Shown here: piece after piece, positions 1-7,315 of the stretch
Numbering within the stretch: the first letter of the stretch is position 1
How the letters are laid out: each line of letters begins with the position of its first letter
Assembly (NCBI RefSeq): GCF_001426585.1
Contig: NZ_LMEI01000012.1
Span: 462,056 to 526,055 of the forward strand
DNA from: Streptomyces sp. Root431
GTDB taxonomy: Bacteria > Actinomycetota > Actinomycetes > Streptomycetales > Streptomycetaceae
Length of the DNA: 64,000 bases
Reading direction: 5' to 3'
Made by a program: the position numbers and the translations under genes
Notes under the pieces: model-generated
Seen by the model: the letters and a program-made list of their open reading frames with translations, nothing else
Told to the model about the DNA's origin: nothing
Database searches by the model: none

Positions 1-998
1 GCGCCGTCCTGGCGATCATGATGTCGGGCGCGGTCACCACCGGCGGCCTGGAGCTGTACCCGGCGGCGCTCGGGGTCCTGGTCGCCTCGAAGGCGTACGG
101 GGTGGTGCGCAGCGCGGTCGTCCCGCGCCTGCTCCCACCGAAGTTCTCGCTCGTGAAGGCGAACTCCCGGGTCACCCTCGCCGGGCTGCTCGCCACCGGG
201 ATCGCCGCGCCCATCGGGGCGGGGCTCCAGCTGCTCGGGCCGCGGTATCCGCTGTACGGGGCGTGTGCGCTGTTCCTGCTCGGCGCGTTCTGGGCGCTGC
301 GGCTGCCGCCCAAGGTGGACTCGGCGAAGGGTGAACGGCGCGCGCACCTGCTGACGCACGGCGAGCGGAAGCCGAGCCTGCGGACGGTCGGCCCGTCCGT
401 CCTCCACGGCCTGGAGGCGAACGCCGCACAGCGCATGCTGTCGGGTTTCCTGATCTTCTTCCTGGCGTTCCTGCTGCGCGACCATCCGCTGTCGGGGCAG
501 AGCGCCGCCGTCTCCCTCGGGATCGTGGGCGTGGCGGCGGGCGTCGGGAACGCCTGCGGCACGGCGGTCGGCTCGCTCCTGCGCGACCGGGGCCACGGGC
601 CCGAAGTGATCATCGCCACGATGATCACCGTCGTGTGCGGTACGGCGATCTGCGCGGCCATCTTCTTCGGCGGCGTGATGGTCGCCGTCCTCGGCGCGGT
701 CGCGGGGCTCACCCAGGCCCTGTCCAAGCTGTCGCTGGACGCGCTGATCCAGCGGGACGTCCCGGAAGTGGTGCGGACCTCGGCCTTCGCCCGCTCGGAG
801 ACCGCGCTCCAGATGGCATGGGTGGTGGGCGGGGCGATCGGCATCGCCCTGCCGCTGAACGGCCAACTGGGCATGGCCGTGGCGGCCGGGATCCTGGCCC
901 TGGGCGCCCTCCTCGCCGTCCGCGGCCTGCTGACCGCGGCCCACCGCAACCAGGGCCCACCGGGCCCGCAGGGGCGCCACAAGGCGCGGGTGGCGTAG
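1..998 (+). CDS. MFS transporter, 3' part (left edge of window)
   Basis: The reading frame is already open at base 3 and ends with TAG at 996-998, so about 330 C-terminal residues are present and the true start lies outside the window. Alternating hydrophobic stretches rich in Gly, Ala, Leu and Val give about eight membrane segments. A basic loop of about 35 residues near residues 100-135 of the visible part (ERRAHLLTHGERKPS) looks like the cytoplasmic central loop between the two six-helix halves of a major facilitator protein. The gene runs in the same direction as the DUF2771 lipoprotein and mqnB/mqnD genes that follow, a common Streptomyces arrangement. The substrate cannot be read from the sequence. 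The ATG at 18 is internal, not a start. Confidence 0.8.
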   Translation, partial: AVLAIMMSGAVTTGGLELYPAALGVLVASKAYGVVRSAVVPRLLPPKFSLVKANSRVTLAGLLATGIAAPIGAGLQLLGPRYPLYGACALFLLGAFWALRLPPKVDSAKGERRAHLLTHGERKPSLRTVGPSVLHGLEANAAQRMLSGFLIFFLAFLLRDHPLSGQSAAVSLGIVGVAAGVGNACGTAVGSLLRDRGHGPEVIIATMITVVCGTAICAAIFFGGVMVAVLGAVAGLTQALSKLSLDALIQRDVPEVVRTSAFARSETALQMAWVVGGAIGIALPLNGQLGMAVAAGILALGALLAVRGLLTAAHRNQGPPGPQGRHKARVA

Positions 999-1184
999 CG
1001 GGGGCGGGGGCGGTACGGGGCGCCCTGGGCGGCTTCCGGGCGACTCCCGAGCGACTCCGGGGCGTCTCGCGGACGGCTCCCGGGGGTGGCCCGAGCGACT
1101 CCCGGACTCCCCCTCCCCCCGTCTCCCGAGGTCACGGACCGGCGGCGCGCCGTACCCCCGCGTGGCGCGGGCGCGGCGGCCCGA

Positions 1185-1190
1185 TAGCCT
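1185..1190 (+). promoter_or_regulatory. -10 box of a probable leaderless promoter for the DUF2771 gene
   Basis: TAGCCT ends 7 nt before the ATG at 1198, the spacing expected when transcription begins at the start codon. There is no Shine-Dalgarno sequence in front of this ATG. The rest of 999-1184 is GC-rich and carries only repeated GCGACTCC(C/G)GG motifs. Confidence 0.4.
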
Positions 1191-1197
1191 TCGGCTC

Positions 1198-1683
1198 ATG
1201 ACCGTTGCGTTCTTCTCCGGCTCGCGCCGCCGGGCCGCCGTCGCCCTCGGGGCCGTCTCCGCCGGGCTCCTCGTACTCACCGCCTGCGACAAGCCGACTC
1301 CGATCGCGACCATCACGGTCGGGACCGAATCGATCCACTCCGAGGCCGCCTGCTACAACGACGGCGAAGCCATCAAGGAGTCGCAGATCCAGCAGTGCCT
1401 CAACAAGAAGGCCGAGAAGTCCATCACCGTGGCGACGGACGACAAGATCCGTTTCGGGGTCGACCCCGAGATCGCCGACAACGGCTGGACGATCTTCCTC
1501 GGCGGCCAGCAGGCCGAGCCCGAGCCGTACAAGAAGACGTACCGGACCATTCCGGCCAGCGCCTTCTTCTCCGGCCAGAGCCAGACCGGCGAGACCACCG
1601 ACCAGACCCAGGTGACCATCGTCGAGAACACCGGCAAGAAGCTGACCGGCATCTGGCACTTCCAGCTGAAGAAGGAATCCTGA
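1198..1683 (+). CDS. DUF2771-type lipoprotein
   Basis: A 161-residue protein with a lipoprotein signal peptide: basic n-region (SGSRRRAA), hydrophobic core, and a lipobox LTAC whose Cys (about residue 28) would be lipidated. The mature part is a small domain with conserved Cys residues (AACYND, IQQCLN) and an acidic-polar C-terminus. It matches the DUF2771 family that sits next to mqnB/mqnD in Streptomyces; no enzymatic function is known for the family. The ATG at 1198 was chosen because the signal peptide begins directly there and because a -10-like box precedes it. It is followed after 7 bp by the GTG start of mqnB, so the genes are probably co-transcribed. Confidence 0.8.
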   Translation: MTVAFFSGSRRRAAVALGAVSAGLLVLTACDKPTPIATITVGTESIHSEAACYNDGEAIKESQIQQCLNKKAEKSITVATDDKIRFGVDPEIADNGWTIFLGGQQAEPEPYKKTYRTIPASAFFSGQSQTGETTDQTQVTIVENTGKKLTGIWHFQLKKES

Positions 1684-1690
1684 TCCGCCG

Positions 1691-2431
1691 GTGGTCCACC
1701 GGATCCTGATCGTGACGGCCGTCGCGGCGGAGGCCGACTCCGTCGCCGCCGGCCTGGATCCCGACCCCCCCTGGGAGCCCCTGGCGCTCCCGGGTGGCCT
1801 CACCCTGCGCCGCCACGCCGACGGAGTGGATCTCCTCGTCGGCGGGGTCGGCCCGGCGGCCGTGGCCGCCGCGACGGGCACGGCACTGGCGTACGCCTCG
1901 TTGGCCGACGCCACCGCCCGTACCCCCTACGACCTCGTCGTCTCCGCCGGAATCGCCGGCGGGTTCGCACCCCACGCCCCGATCGGCACCGTCGTCGTCT
2001 CGGAGGCGATCGTCGCCGCCGACCTCGGCGCGGAGACCCCCGACGGGTACCTCGCCGTCGAGGAACTCGGCTTCGGACGGTCCGTCCACCCCGTACCGCA
2101 CTCCCTGACCGGCCCCCTCGCCGCCGCCCTGCGCGCAGCCGGCCGGCCGCACACCGTCGCGCCCGTCCTCACCGTCTCCACCGTCACCGGCACCGCCGGC
2201 CGCACCGCCGAGCTGGCCGGGCGCCACCCGGCGGCCGCCGCCGAGGCGATGGAGGGCTTCGGGGTCGCCGAGGCCGCCGCCGCGTACGGCGTGCCCGTCG
2301 TCGAGATCCGGGCCGTGTCGAACGCCGTCGGCCCCCGCGACCGCTCCGCCTGGCGCATCGGCGAGGCCCTGGACTCCCTCCGGCAGGCCTTCCGGGCGCT
2401 CGGCCCCACCCTCTCCGTGGAGGCGAAGTGA
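1691..2431 (+). CDS. mqnB: Futalosine hydrolase
   Basis: A 246-residue member of the nucleoside phosphorylase/MTA-SAH nucleosidase fold. In the futalosine route to menaquinone this enzyme hydrolyses futalosine to dehypoxanthine futalosine and hypoxanthine. Visible hallmarks are the N-terminal ILIVTAVAAEA strand, the glycine-rich GVGPAAVAAATG loop, the VVSAGIAGGF motif, and the C-terminal MEGFGVAEAAAAYGVP block, where the Met-Glu pair binds the ribose in this fold. The GTG start at 1691 is 7 bp after the lipoprotein stop. The stop overlaps the mqnD start by 4 bp (GTGA), implying translational coupling of two steps of the same pathway. Confidence 0.93.
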   Translation: MVHRILIVTAVAAEADSVAAGLDPDPPWEPLALPGGLTLRRHADGVDLLVGGVGPAAVAAATGTALAYASLADATARTPYDLVVSAGIAGGFAPHAPIGTVVVSEAIVAADLGAETPDGYLAVEELGFGRSVHPVPHSLTGPLAAALRAAGRPHTVAPVLTVSTVTGTAGRTAELAGRHPAAAAEAMEGFGVAEAAAAYGVPVVEIRAVSNAVGPRDRSAWRIGEALDSLRQAFRALGPTLSVEAK

Positions 2432-3273
2432 AACTGAAGATCGCTTACTCGCCCTGCCCCAACGACACCTTCGTCTTCGACGCCTGGGCCCACGGCCGCG
2501 TCCCGGGCGCCCCGCGGCTCGACGTGACCTTCGCCGACATCGACGTCACCAACGGGTGGGCGGAGAGCGGCGCCGACGACCACGACGTCCTGAAGGTCTC
2601 GTACGCCGTGCTGCCGTGGATCCTCGACGAGTACGCGCTGCTGCCCTGCGGCGGCGCGCTCGGCCGGGGCTGCGGGCCGCTCGTGCTCACCCGCGAGGCC
2701 GGGGTGGACCTGACGGGGAAGACGGTCGCGGTGCCGAGCGAGCGCTCGACCGCGTACCTCCTCTTCCGGCTGTGGGCGGCCGAGACCGTGCCGGGAGGCG
2801 TCGGGAACGTCGTCGTCATGCCGTTCCACGAGATCATGCCCGCCGTCCGCGACGGCAAGGTCGACGCGGGGCTCGTCATCCACGAGGCCCGCTTCACGTA
2901 CCAGAACTACGGCCTGCACTGCCTCGCCGACATGGGCGAGCACTGGGAGGCCACGACCGGGCTGCCGATCCCGCTCGGCGCGATCGTCGCCCGCCGCTCC
3001 CTGGGCGAGGACACGCTGCGGCTGCTCGCCGAGTCGGCCCGCGCGTCCGTCCGCATGGCCTGGGACGACCCGGCGGCCTCCCGGCCGTACGTCCTGGAGC
3101 ACGCGCAGGAGATGGACCCGAAGGTGGCCGACCAGCACATCGGCCTCTACGTGAACGAGTTCACGGCCGACCTGGGCGAGCACGGCTACGCGGCGGTCCG
3201 CGGGCTGCTCACCCGCGCCGCGGCCGAGGGACTCGTACCGCCCCTCGGCCCGAACGCGCTCGCCTTCCCGTAA
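2428..3273 (+). CDS. mqnD: 1,4-dihydroxy-6-naphthoate synthase
   Basis: A 281-residue periplasmic-binding-protein-fold enzyme that converts cyclic dehypoxanthine futalosine to 1,4-dihydroxy-6-naphthoate in the futalosine menaquinone pathway. The N-terminal KIAYSPCPNDTFVFDAW sequence is the family signature. VVIHEARFTY-type residues (LVIHEARFTYQNYG, about 151-164) and the GLPIPLGAIVARR segment are also typical. The GTG start at 2428 overlaps the mqnB stop. The length is normal for the family. The gene ends 9 bp before the convergent cold-shock gene. Confidence 0.95.
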   Translation: MKLKIAYSPCPNDTFVFDAWAHGRVPGAPRLDVTFADIDVTNGWAESGADDHDVLKVSYAVLPWILDEYALLPCGGALGRGCGPLVLTREAGVDLTGKTVAVPSERSTAYLLFRLWAAETVPGGVGNVVVMPFHEIMPAVRDGKVDAGLVIHEARFTYQNYGLHCLADMGEHWEATTGLPIPLGAIVARRSLGEDTLRLLAESARASVRMAWDDPAASRPYVLEHAQEMDPKVADQHIGLYVNEFTADLGEHGYAAVRGLLTRAAAEGLVPPLGPNALAFP

Positions 3274-3282
3274 CCGTACGGA

Positions 3283-3675
3283 TCAGACGTCGAGCTGGTC
3301 GGCGACCGCCCGCAGCAGGCCCGCGATCTTCTTGCCCTGGGCCTTCTCGGGGTAGCGCCCGCGCTCCAGCGCCGGCGTGATGTTCTCCAGGAGCGTCGTC
3401 AGGTCCTGCACGATGGACGCCAGTTCGTCGGGCTTACGGCGCTGCGCCGCGGCGACGGACGGCGTCGGGTCGAGGATCGCCACGGAGAGCGCCTGGTCAC
3501 CACGCTGACCGGCGACGACCCCGAACTCGACCCGCTGGCCAGGCTTCAGTGCGTCGACTCCGGCAGGGAGCACCGACGAGTGCACGAAGACGTCGCCGCC
3601 GTCGTCGCGGGAGAGAAAGCCGAAGCCCTTCTCGCTGTTGAACCATTTGACCTTGCCGGTAGGCAAAGCACGCAC
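3283..3675 (-). CDS. Cold-shock domain protein with C-terminal extension
   Basis: A 130-residue protein. Residues 5-68 are a complete cold-shock domain with RNP1 (KGFGFLSRD) and RNP2-like (DVFVHSSV) nucleic-acid-binding motifs. It carries about 60 extra residues (PDELASIVQDLTTLLENITPAL) predicted to be helical, as in the larger Streptomyces CspA paralogues. The likely role is single-stranded RNA/DNA chaperoning. The start is uncertain: GTG at 3675 has a GGTGGA sequence 6-7 nt upstream, while TTG at 3666 would give the usual family N-terminus MPTGKVKWF. The gene converges on mqnD with a 9-bp gap. Confidence 0.9.
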   Translation of the reverse strand: MRALPTGKVKWFNSEKGFGFLSRDDGGDVFVHSSVLPAGVDALKPGQRVEFGVVAGQRGDQALSVAILDPTPSVAAAQRRKPDELASIVQDLTTLLENITPALERGRYPEKAQGKKIAGLLRAVADQLDV

Positions 3676-3996
3676 CCCATTCCACCAGTCAGCCGAAACA
3701 CTGTCGTCGCAGGTCAGGCCATCCAGCGCTTGCTCGTGCCTGCCGTCGTTCGAAGCCTCCCCAGCTCTTTACCCCCCGTCAAGCAGCTCCACCCATCCCG
3801 GCCCGCAGTCCTGGCCGGTATCGATCGCAGCTCGCCGGGGCGAGAAGGCACGCACATCACAGCACACGTACGGGACCCCCCGAGAGGTGATTACGCATGG
3901 ACGCACGACAAACCCCCCTCCCGTAGTGAATACGGGAGGGGGGTTTGTCAGGTCGGGCTCCAGAGGCCGACGCGCGATGACTCCCGGCCACCATGA
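3676..3996. other. Intergenic region upstream of the cold-shock gene
   Basis: 321 bp without a convincing gene; short ORFs here have poor codon use. It must contain the promoter and leader of the minus-strand cold-shock gene at its left end. The only strong structure is the perfect dyad at 3907-3949. Confidence 0.5.
3907..3949. terminator. Perfect 19-bp dyad, probable bidirectional terminator
   Basis: The left arm GACAAACCCCCCTCCCGTA (3907-3925) and its exact reverse complement (3931-3949) enclose a 5-nt GTGAA loop. The stem ends in A/T pairs, giving a short U-tract in either direction. It lies 47 bp after the stop of the minus-strand recombinase relic, so it probably ends that transcript. 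Confidence 0.75.
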
Positions 3997-5235
3997 TCAC
4001 CTACCGAGCCGCCCCGCCCCTTCGCCCCGTCCGTACTCCCGTTCGTACGCGTTCAGGCGGCCTCGCAGCGTCATGGGCAGCTCCGTCGTCCCGTAGGTCC
4101 GGGTCAGGTCCTCGCGGGCCACCGGGTCTTCGAGGAGATGCGGGGACGCCCAGTGCCGGGGAACGTTCCATCCACACCAGATCCACTCCACCGGCTCCGG
4201 CATCACGAGCTTCTGCTCCGCCGCGAGCCTTCCGATCTCACCGAGGTCGAGCACGGCCCCGGAACGGTTGCCCCGGGCCATGTCCGGACGGCAGTCGCGC
4301 CAGACCCACATGGTCACCTTGTACTCCGCCAGGAAGGACCGCCGGTCGTCCTGATCCTTCCCGTCCCACACCTCGCCGTACTGTCGTCCGGTCGGCCTGA
4401 TCTGCGGATTCCTGCGTTCCTGTTCCTGCTTCTCCAGGTGGCGCACCTTGCCGGACAGCGACTTGTGCATCCGCCAGTAGGACTCCTCCTGGCCTTCGCC
4501 GTCGTACTTGCCCGCGAGGAAGCCGACTTCGAGCCGGGTGAGCCTGGCCTCGGCTGCCGCGAGTTCCTTCTCGTGCGAAGGGCCCGCGCCCGCGCGTTCG
4601 TACTGCTGCCACTGCCCGACGCTCTTGAGGACGATGTCCTCGGCGACCCGATCCAGTTCCTCACACTCGACGTAGGCCCCCTTCTTGCAGGAGCCACCGC
4701 GGAATCGGTTGGTGCACCGGTAGTAGTACCGCGAAGGCGACCGGGTGCCGTCCTTGCGTTTGGCCCCGGAGGTCGAGACCCGGGCCAGCGGTGCGCCGCA
4801 TTCTCCGCACTTGGCGATCCCTGCCAGCAGGCTCTTGGCGGCTCGGGTTTCGGGTCCTCCGGCGCTCGTCCTCTTCGGAGCGATCCTCTCGACCAGGTCG
4901 AACCACTCGTCCATTTCCGCGTGAGGGCGATCCGGCAGGATGAAAGGCTCGCCGTCATCGCCGAGGACGGCTTCGCCCTTGTACGTGTAGATGCCCGGGA
5001 ACCAGTTCGAGCGGACCATCTTGTTGATGATCGTGGCCTGCCACATGACCCCCTTCGGGGCCTGTCCCCTCCGCTCCCGCAGATGATCACTCCACGTGAG
5101 AACGCCCTTCTCGTTGAAGTCCTTGGCGATCTTGTGGGTGCTCTGATCCTTCTCGCCGATCCGCGTCTTGATCTCCTCGATCACGGCCCAGTAGGTCTCG
5201 TCTCGCGCAAGGACCTTTCGGCGCTCCCCTGCCAC
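3997..5235 (-). CDS. 5'-truncated large serine recombinase (catalytic domain missing)
   Basis: 412 residues match the C-terminal two-thirds of a large serine integrase. The order is the recombinase DNA-binding domain (about 15-110, STHKIAKDFNEKGVLT and WFPGIYTYKGE), a zinc ribbon with Cys143, Cys146, Cys174 and Cys183 (CGEC...RCTN...GSC), a charged coiled coil (about 215-270), and a variable tail. The whole N-terminal resolvase domain with the catalytic Ser is absent. The frame stays open upstream of the GTG at 5235 but encodes nothing resolvase-like before the neighbouring gene begins at 5269. It cannot catalyse strand exchange on its own and is best read as the remnant of an integrated element inserted between the cold-shock and small membrane protein genes. 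Codon use is less GC-extreme than in its neighbours, which fits foreign origin. Confidence 0.8.
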   Translation of the reverse strand: MAGERRKVLARDETYWAVIEEIKTRIGEKDQSTHKIAKDFNEKGVLTWSDHLRERRGQAPKGVMWQATIINKMVRSNWFPGIYTYKGEAVLGDDGEPFILPDRPHAEMDEWFDLVERIAPKRTSAGGPETRAAKSLLAGIAKCGECGAPLARVSTSGAKRKDGTRSPSRYYYRCTNRFRGGSCKKGAYVECEELDRVAEDIVLKSVGQWQQYERAGAGPSHEKELAAAEARLTRLEVGFLAGKYDGEGQEESYWRMHKSLSGKVRHLEKQEQERRNPQIRPTGRQYGEVWDGKDQDDRRSFLAEYKVTMWVWRDCRPDMARGNRSGAVLDLGEIGRLAAEQKLVMPEPVEWIWCGWNVPRHWASPHLLEDPVAREDLTRTYGTTELPMTLRGRLNAYEREYGRGEGAGRLGR

Positions 5236-5256
5236 AGGGACGATCTCGTATCGAAC

Positions 5257-5262
5257 TACCCT
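5257..5262 (+). promoter_or_regulatory. -10 box of a probable leaderless promoter
   Basis: TACCCT ends 6 nt before the ATG at 5269, and no ribosome-binding site precedes that ATG. The box lies only 22 bp beyond the truncated end of the recombinase relic, so the relic lies immediately against an intact host promoter. Confidence 0.4.
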
Positions 5263-5268
5263 GGCCCG

Positions 5269-5547
5269 ATGCGTACTGAATCCCCTGCCGTGCCGGTGAA
5301 CGACAGCGTCCCCGGTGACGGGCTCGTCAAGGTCGGTGTCGTGTTGTTCGCCGTGGGGGCGGTGGCGACGCTGGTCACGGTGGCTCCGCTGTTCCTGGGG
5401 ACCGATCCGTTCCCCACCGTCGCGTACACCGTGTCCATGCTCATGGGCGTCGGATTCGCCGTGGCCGCCGCCGGGGTGCTGCGGTCGATCGCGGCCCAGC
5501 GGCGGCAGGCCCGGGAAGGGGCGGGCGCGGCCGTTCAGGCGCGGTAG
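5269..5547 (+). CDS. Small two-helix membrane protein
   Basis: A 92-residue protein with a short hydrophilic N-terminus, two membrane helices (about residues 20-43 and 52-74) and a basic tail (RSIAAQRRQAREG). It has no recognisable domain; similar small membrane proteins stand beside the cold-shock and HAD hydrolase genes in Streptomyces. Its 3' end overlaps the convergent HAD hydrolase gene by 13 bp. Function unknown. Confidence 0.7.
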   Translation: MRTESPAVPVNDSVPGDGLVKVGVVLFAVGAVATLVTVAPLFLGTDPFPTVAYTVSMLMGVGFAVAAAGVLRSIAAQRRQAREGAGAAVQAR

Positions 5548-6179
5548 GTCTCCAGCCAGGGGCGGAAGTCCGTCAGGTCCGTGAGGACCACGTCCGCGCC
5601 GGCCTCGCGGAGCTCCTCGGGGGCGCAGGGGCCGGTCGCCACGGCCACCGCGACGGCGCCCGCGGTGGCGGCGCCGCGGACGTCGCCGACGTGGTCGCCG
5701 ACGTACACCTGGGCGTCGTGGGCGCGCAGGGCCTCCGCCTTGCCCTCGGCCCAGAGGCCGCCCACGACCGCGTCCGGCTCGATGCCGAGGTGCGCGAGGT
5801 GCAGCTCGGCGTGCGGGCCGTTCTTGGCGGTGACGACGATCGTGCGGCCGCCCGCGTCGCGCACGGCCTGGATCGCGTCCCGGGCGCCCGGCATCGCCGG
5901 CGAGGGCTCGATCGCGTACGCGGGGTAGAGCGCGCGGTAGCGGGTCACCATCTCCGCGACCTGCTCCTCGGGGAACCAGTACGCCATCTCGTGTTCGAGG
6001 GGCGGGCCGAGGCGGGTGACGACGAGATCGGCGTCGATCTCGGCGCCCGTCTCCGCGGCGAAGGCCTCCCAGGCCGCCTTGATGCCGGGGCGGCTGTCGA
6101 CCAGCGTCAGGTCCAGGTCGAAGCCGACGGTCAGCGGGAGCGGGGAGGGGGTCTGCGGGGGCTGCTGCTCGGTCGTCAT
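5535..6179 (-). CDS. HAD-family hydrolase (phosphoglycolate-phosphatase-like)
   Basis: A 214-residue haloacid dehalogenase superfamily phosphatase. Motif I is DLDLT with nucleophile Asp21 and acid Asp23. Motif II is IVVTAKN (about residue 117, Thr and Lys). Motif III is VYVGDHVGDVRGA with the metal-binding Asp residues. The inserted helical cap (about 30-95) is the Gph/phosphoglycolate phosphatase type. The ATG at 6179 follows no strong Shine-Dalgarno sequence, but the N-terminus is Pro/Gln-rich as in homologues. The substrate is not determinable. Confidence 0.85.
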   Translation of the reverse strand: MTTEQQPPQTPSPLPLTVGFDLDLTLVDSRPGIKAAWEAFAAETGAEIDADLVVTRLGPPLEHEMAYWFPEEQVAEMVTRYRALYPAYAIEPSPAMPGARDAIQAVRDAGGRTIVVTAKNGPHAELHLAHLGIEPDAVVGGLWAEGKAEALRAHDAQVYVGDHVGDVRGAATAGAVAVAVATGPCAPEELREAGADVVLTDLTDFRPWLETYRA

Positions 6180-6218
6180 GGAGCCATTGTCGGGGAGCGG
6201 GAGATCCCGGACGTTCGT

Positions 6219-6230
6219 TTATTCGAATAA
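6219..6230. promoter_or_regulatory. 12-bp palindrome TTATTCGAATAA
   Basis: A perfect, unusually AT-rich palindrome in the 131-bp gap between the divergent HAD hydrolase and FecCD operons. It is 39 bp from the HAD start and 80 bp from the permease start, a position suited to an operator. The regulator is unknown. Confidence 0.35.
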
Positions 6231-6250
6231 TGGGTGCCGTTTACAGCTGT

Positions 6251-6270
6251 TTAGACTGAGGCCAGCCTTA
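6251..6270 (+). promoter_or_regulatory. Imperfect iron box (DmdR/IdeR-like)
   Basis: TTAGACTGAGGCCAGCCTTA resembles the actinobacterial iron box TTAGGTTAGGCTAACCTAA. The AGGC core and CCTTA right end match, but the left half carries one extra base. It lies 40 bp before the first FecCD permease, so iron repression of this importer is likely though the site is not perfect. Confidence 0.4.
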
Positions 6271-6310
6271 CCGAACCCCTACCCCCCGCACTTCCGCCGA
6301 TGGGTCCCGC

Positions 6311-7315
6311 ATGCCAGCCGCTTTCCCCTCCAGACGGGTCCTCGCGACCTCGGCGGCTGTCGTCGCCCTGCTGCTCGCCGTCCTCCTCAGCCTCGCCGTG
6401 GGCGCCCGCGCCATCGCCCCCTCGACCGTCTTCGACGCCCTGCTGCACGGCGCCACGGGCGACGACGCCGAGGTCGTCCGGGAGCTCCGCGTCCCCCGCA
6501 CCCTCATCGGTCTGATGGTCGGCGTCGCGCTCGCCCTCGCCGGCACCGCGCTCCAGGGCATCACCCGCAACCCGATCGCCGACCCCGGGATCCTCGGCAT
6601 CAGCCAGGGCTCGTCGGTGGCCGTCGTCCTCGCCATCGCCTTCCTCGGGGTGCACGACCTGAGCGGGTACGTGTGGTTCGCCTTCGTCGGCGCCGCGCTC
6701 GCCTCGGTCGCCGTCTACGCCATCGCCTCCGGCGGCCGCGGCGGCGCCACCCCCGTGAAGCTCGCGCTCGGCGGCGCCGCGATCAACGCGCTGCTGCTCT
6801 CCGTCACGACCGGCGTCCTCACGACCCGCGCCTCGGCGCTCGACGAGTTCCGGTTCTGGCAGATCGGCTCCCTCGACGGGCGCGACACCGAGATCGTCGG
6901 CCAGATCTGGCCCTTCCTCCTGATCGGCGCGGTCCTCGTGCTGTCCGTGGCGCGCGGCCTCGACGCGCTCGCGCTCGGCGAGGACGTCGCCAAGGGGCTC
7001 GGGCAGCGGGTCGCGACCGTGCGGATCGTCGGCGGGCTCGGCGCGACCGTCCTGACCGGCGCCGCGGTCGCCGCCGCCGGGCCCGTCGCCTTCGTCGGCC
7101 TCGCCGTCCCGCACATCGCGCGGGCCGTCGTCGGCTCCGACCACCGCTGGGTCCTGCCGATGGCCGCGCTCATCGGGCCGGTCATGCTGCTCGTCGCGGA
7201 CGTCGCCGGGCGGATCCTCTTCCCGCCGGGCGAGGTGCCCGCCGGGGTGATGACCGCGCTGATCGGGGTGCCGTTCCTGGTCACCCTCGTGCGGCGGAAG
7301 GCGGTGCCCGCGTGA
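6311..7315 (+). CDS. FecCD-family iron-siderophore ABC permease (first)
   Basis: A 334-residue membrane subunit of a BtuCD/FecCD-type importer, with about ten hydrophobic segments spread over the whole length. Family hallmarks are RVPRTLIGLMVGVALALAG, GITRNPIADPGILGISQGSS (the conserved RNPLADPxxLG-type block), FWQIGSLDG and the C-terminal GPVAFVGLAVPHIAR cytoplasmic coupling region. It would pair with the second permease that overlaps it by 3 bp (GTGA) and with the ATPase downstream. The ATG at 6311 directly precedes the first membrane helix. No substrate-binding protein gene is adjacent, so one encoded elsewhere must supply the ligand. Confidence 0.9.
   Translation: MPAAFPSRRVLATSAAVVALLLAVLLSLAVGARAIAPSTVFDALLHGATGDDAEVVRELRVPRTLIGLMVGVALALAGTALQGITRNPIADPGILGISQGSSVAVVLAIAFLGVHDLSGYVWFAFVGAALASVAVYAIASGGRGGATPVKLALGGAAINALLLSVTTGVLTTRASALDEFRFWQIGSLDGRDTEIVGQIWPFLLIGAVLVLSVARGLDALALGEDVAKGLGQRVATVRIVGGLGATVLTGAAVAAAGPVAFVGLAVPHIARAVVGSDHRWVLPMAALIGPVMLLVADVAGRILFPPGEVPAGVMTALIGVPFLVTLVRRKAVPA

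Noticed and set aside
3997..5235. Active integrase with its own element
   Set aside because: The catalytic Ser domain is absent and no flanking phage or plasmid genes remain.
4138..5547. Plus-strand frame that seems to fuse the recombinase region to the small membrane protein
   Set aside because: The part before 5269 is antisense to the recombinase relic. The real gene starts at the leaderless ATG.
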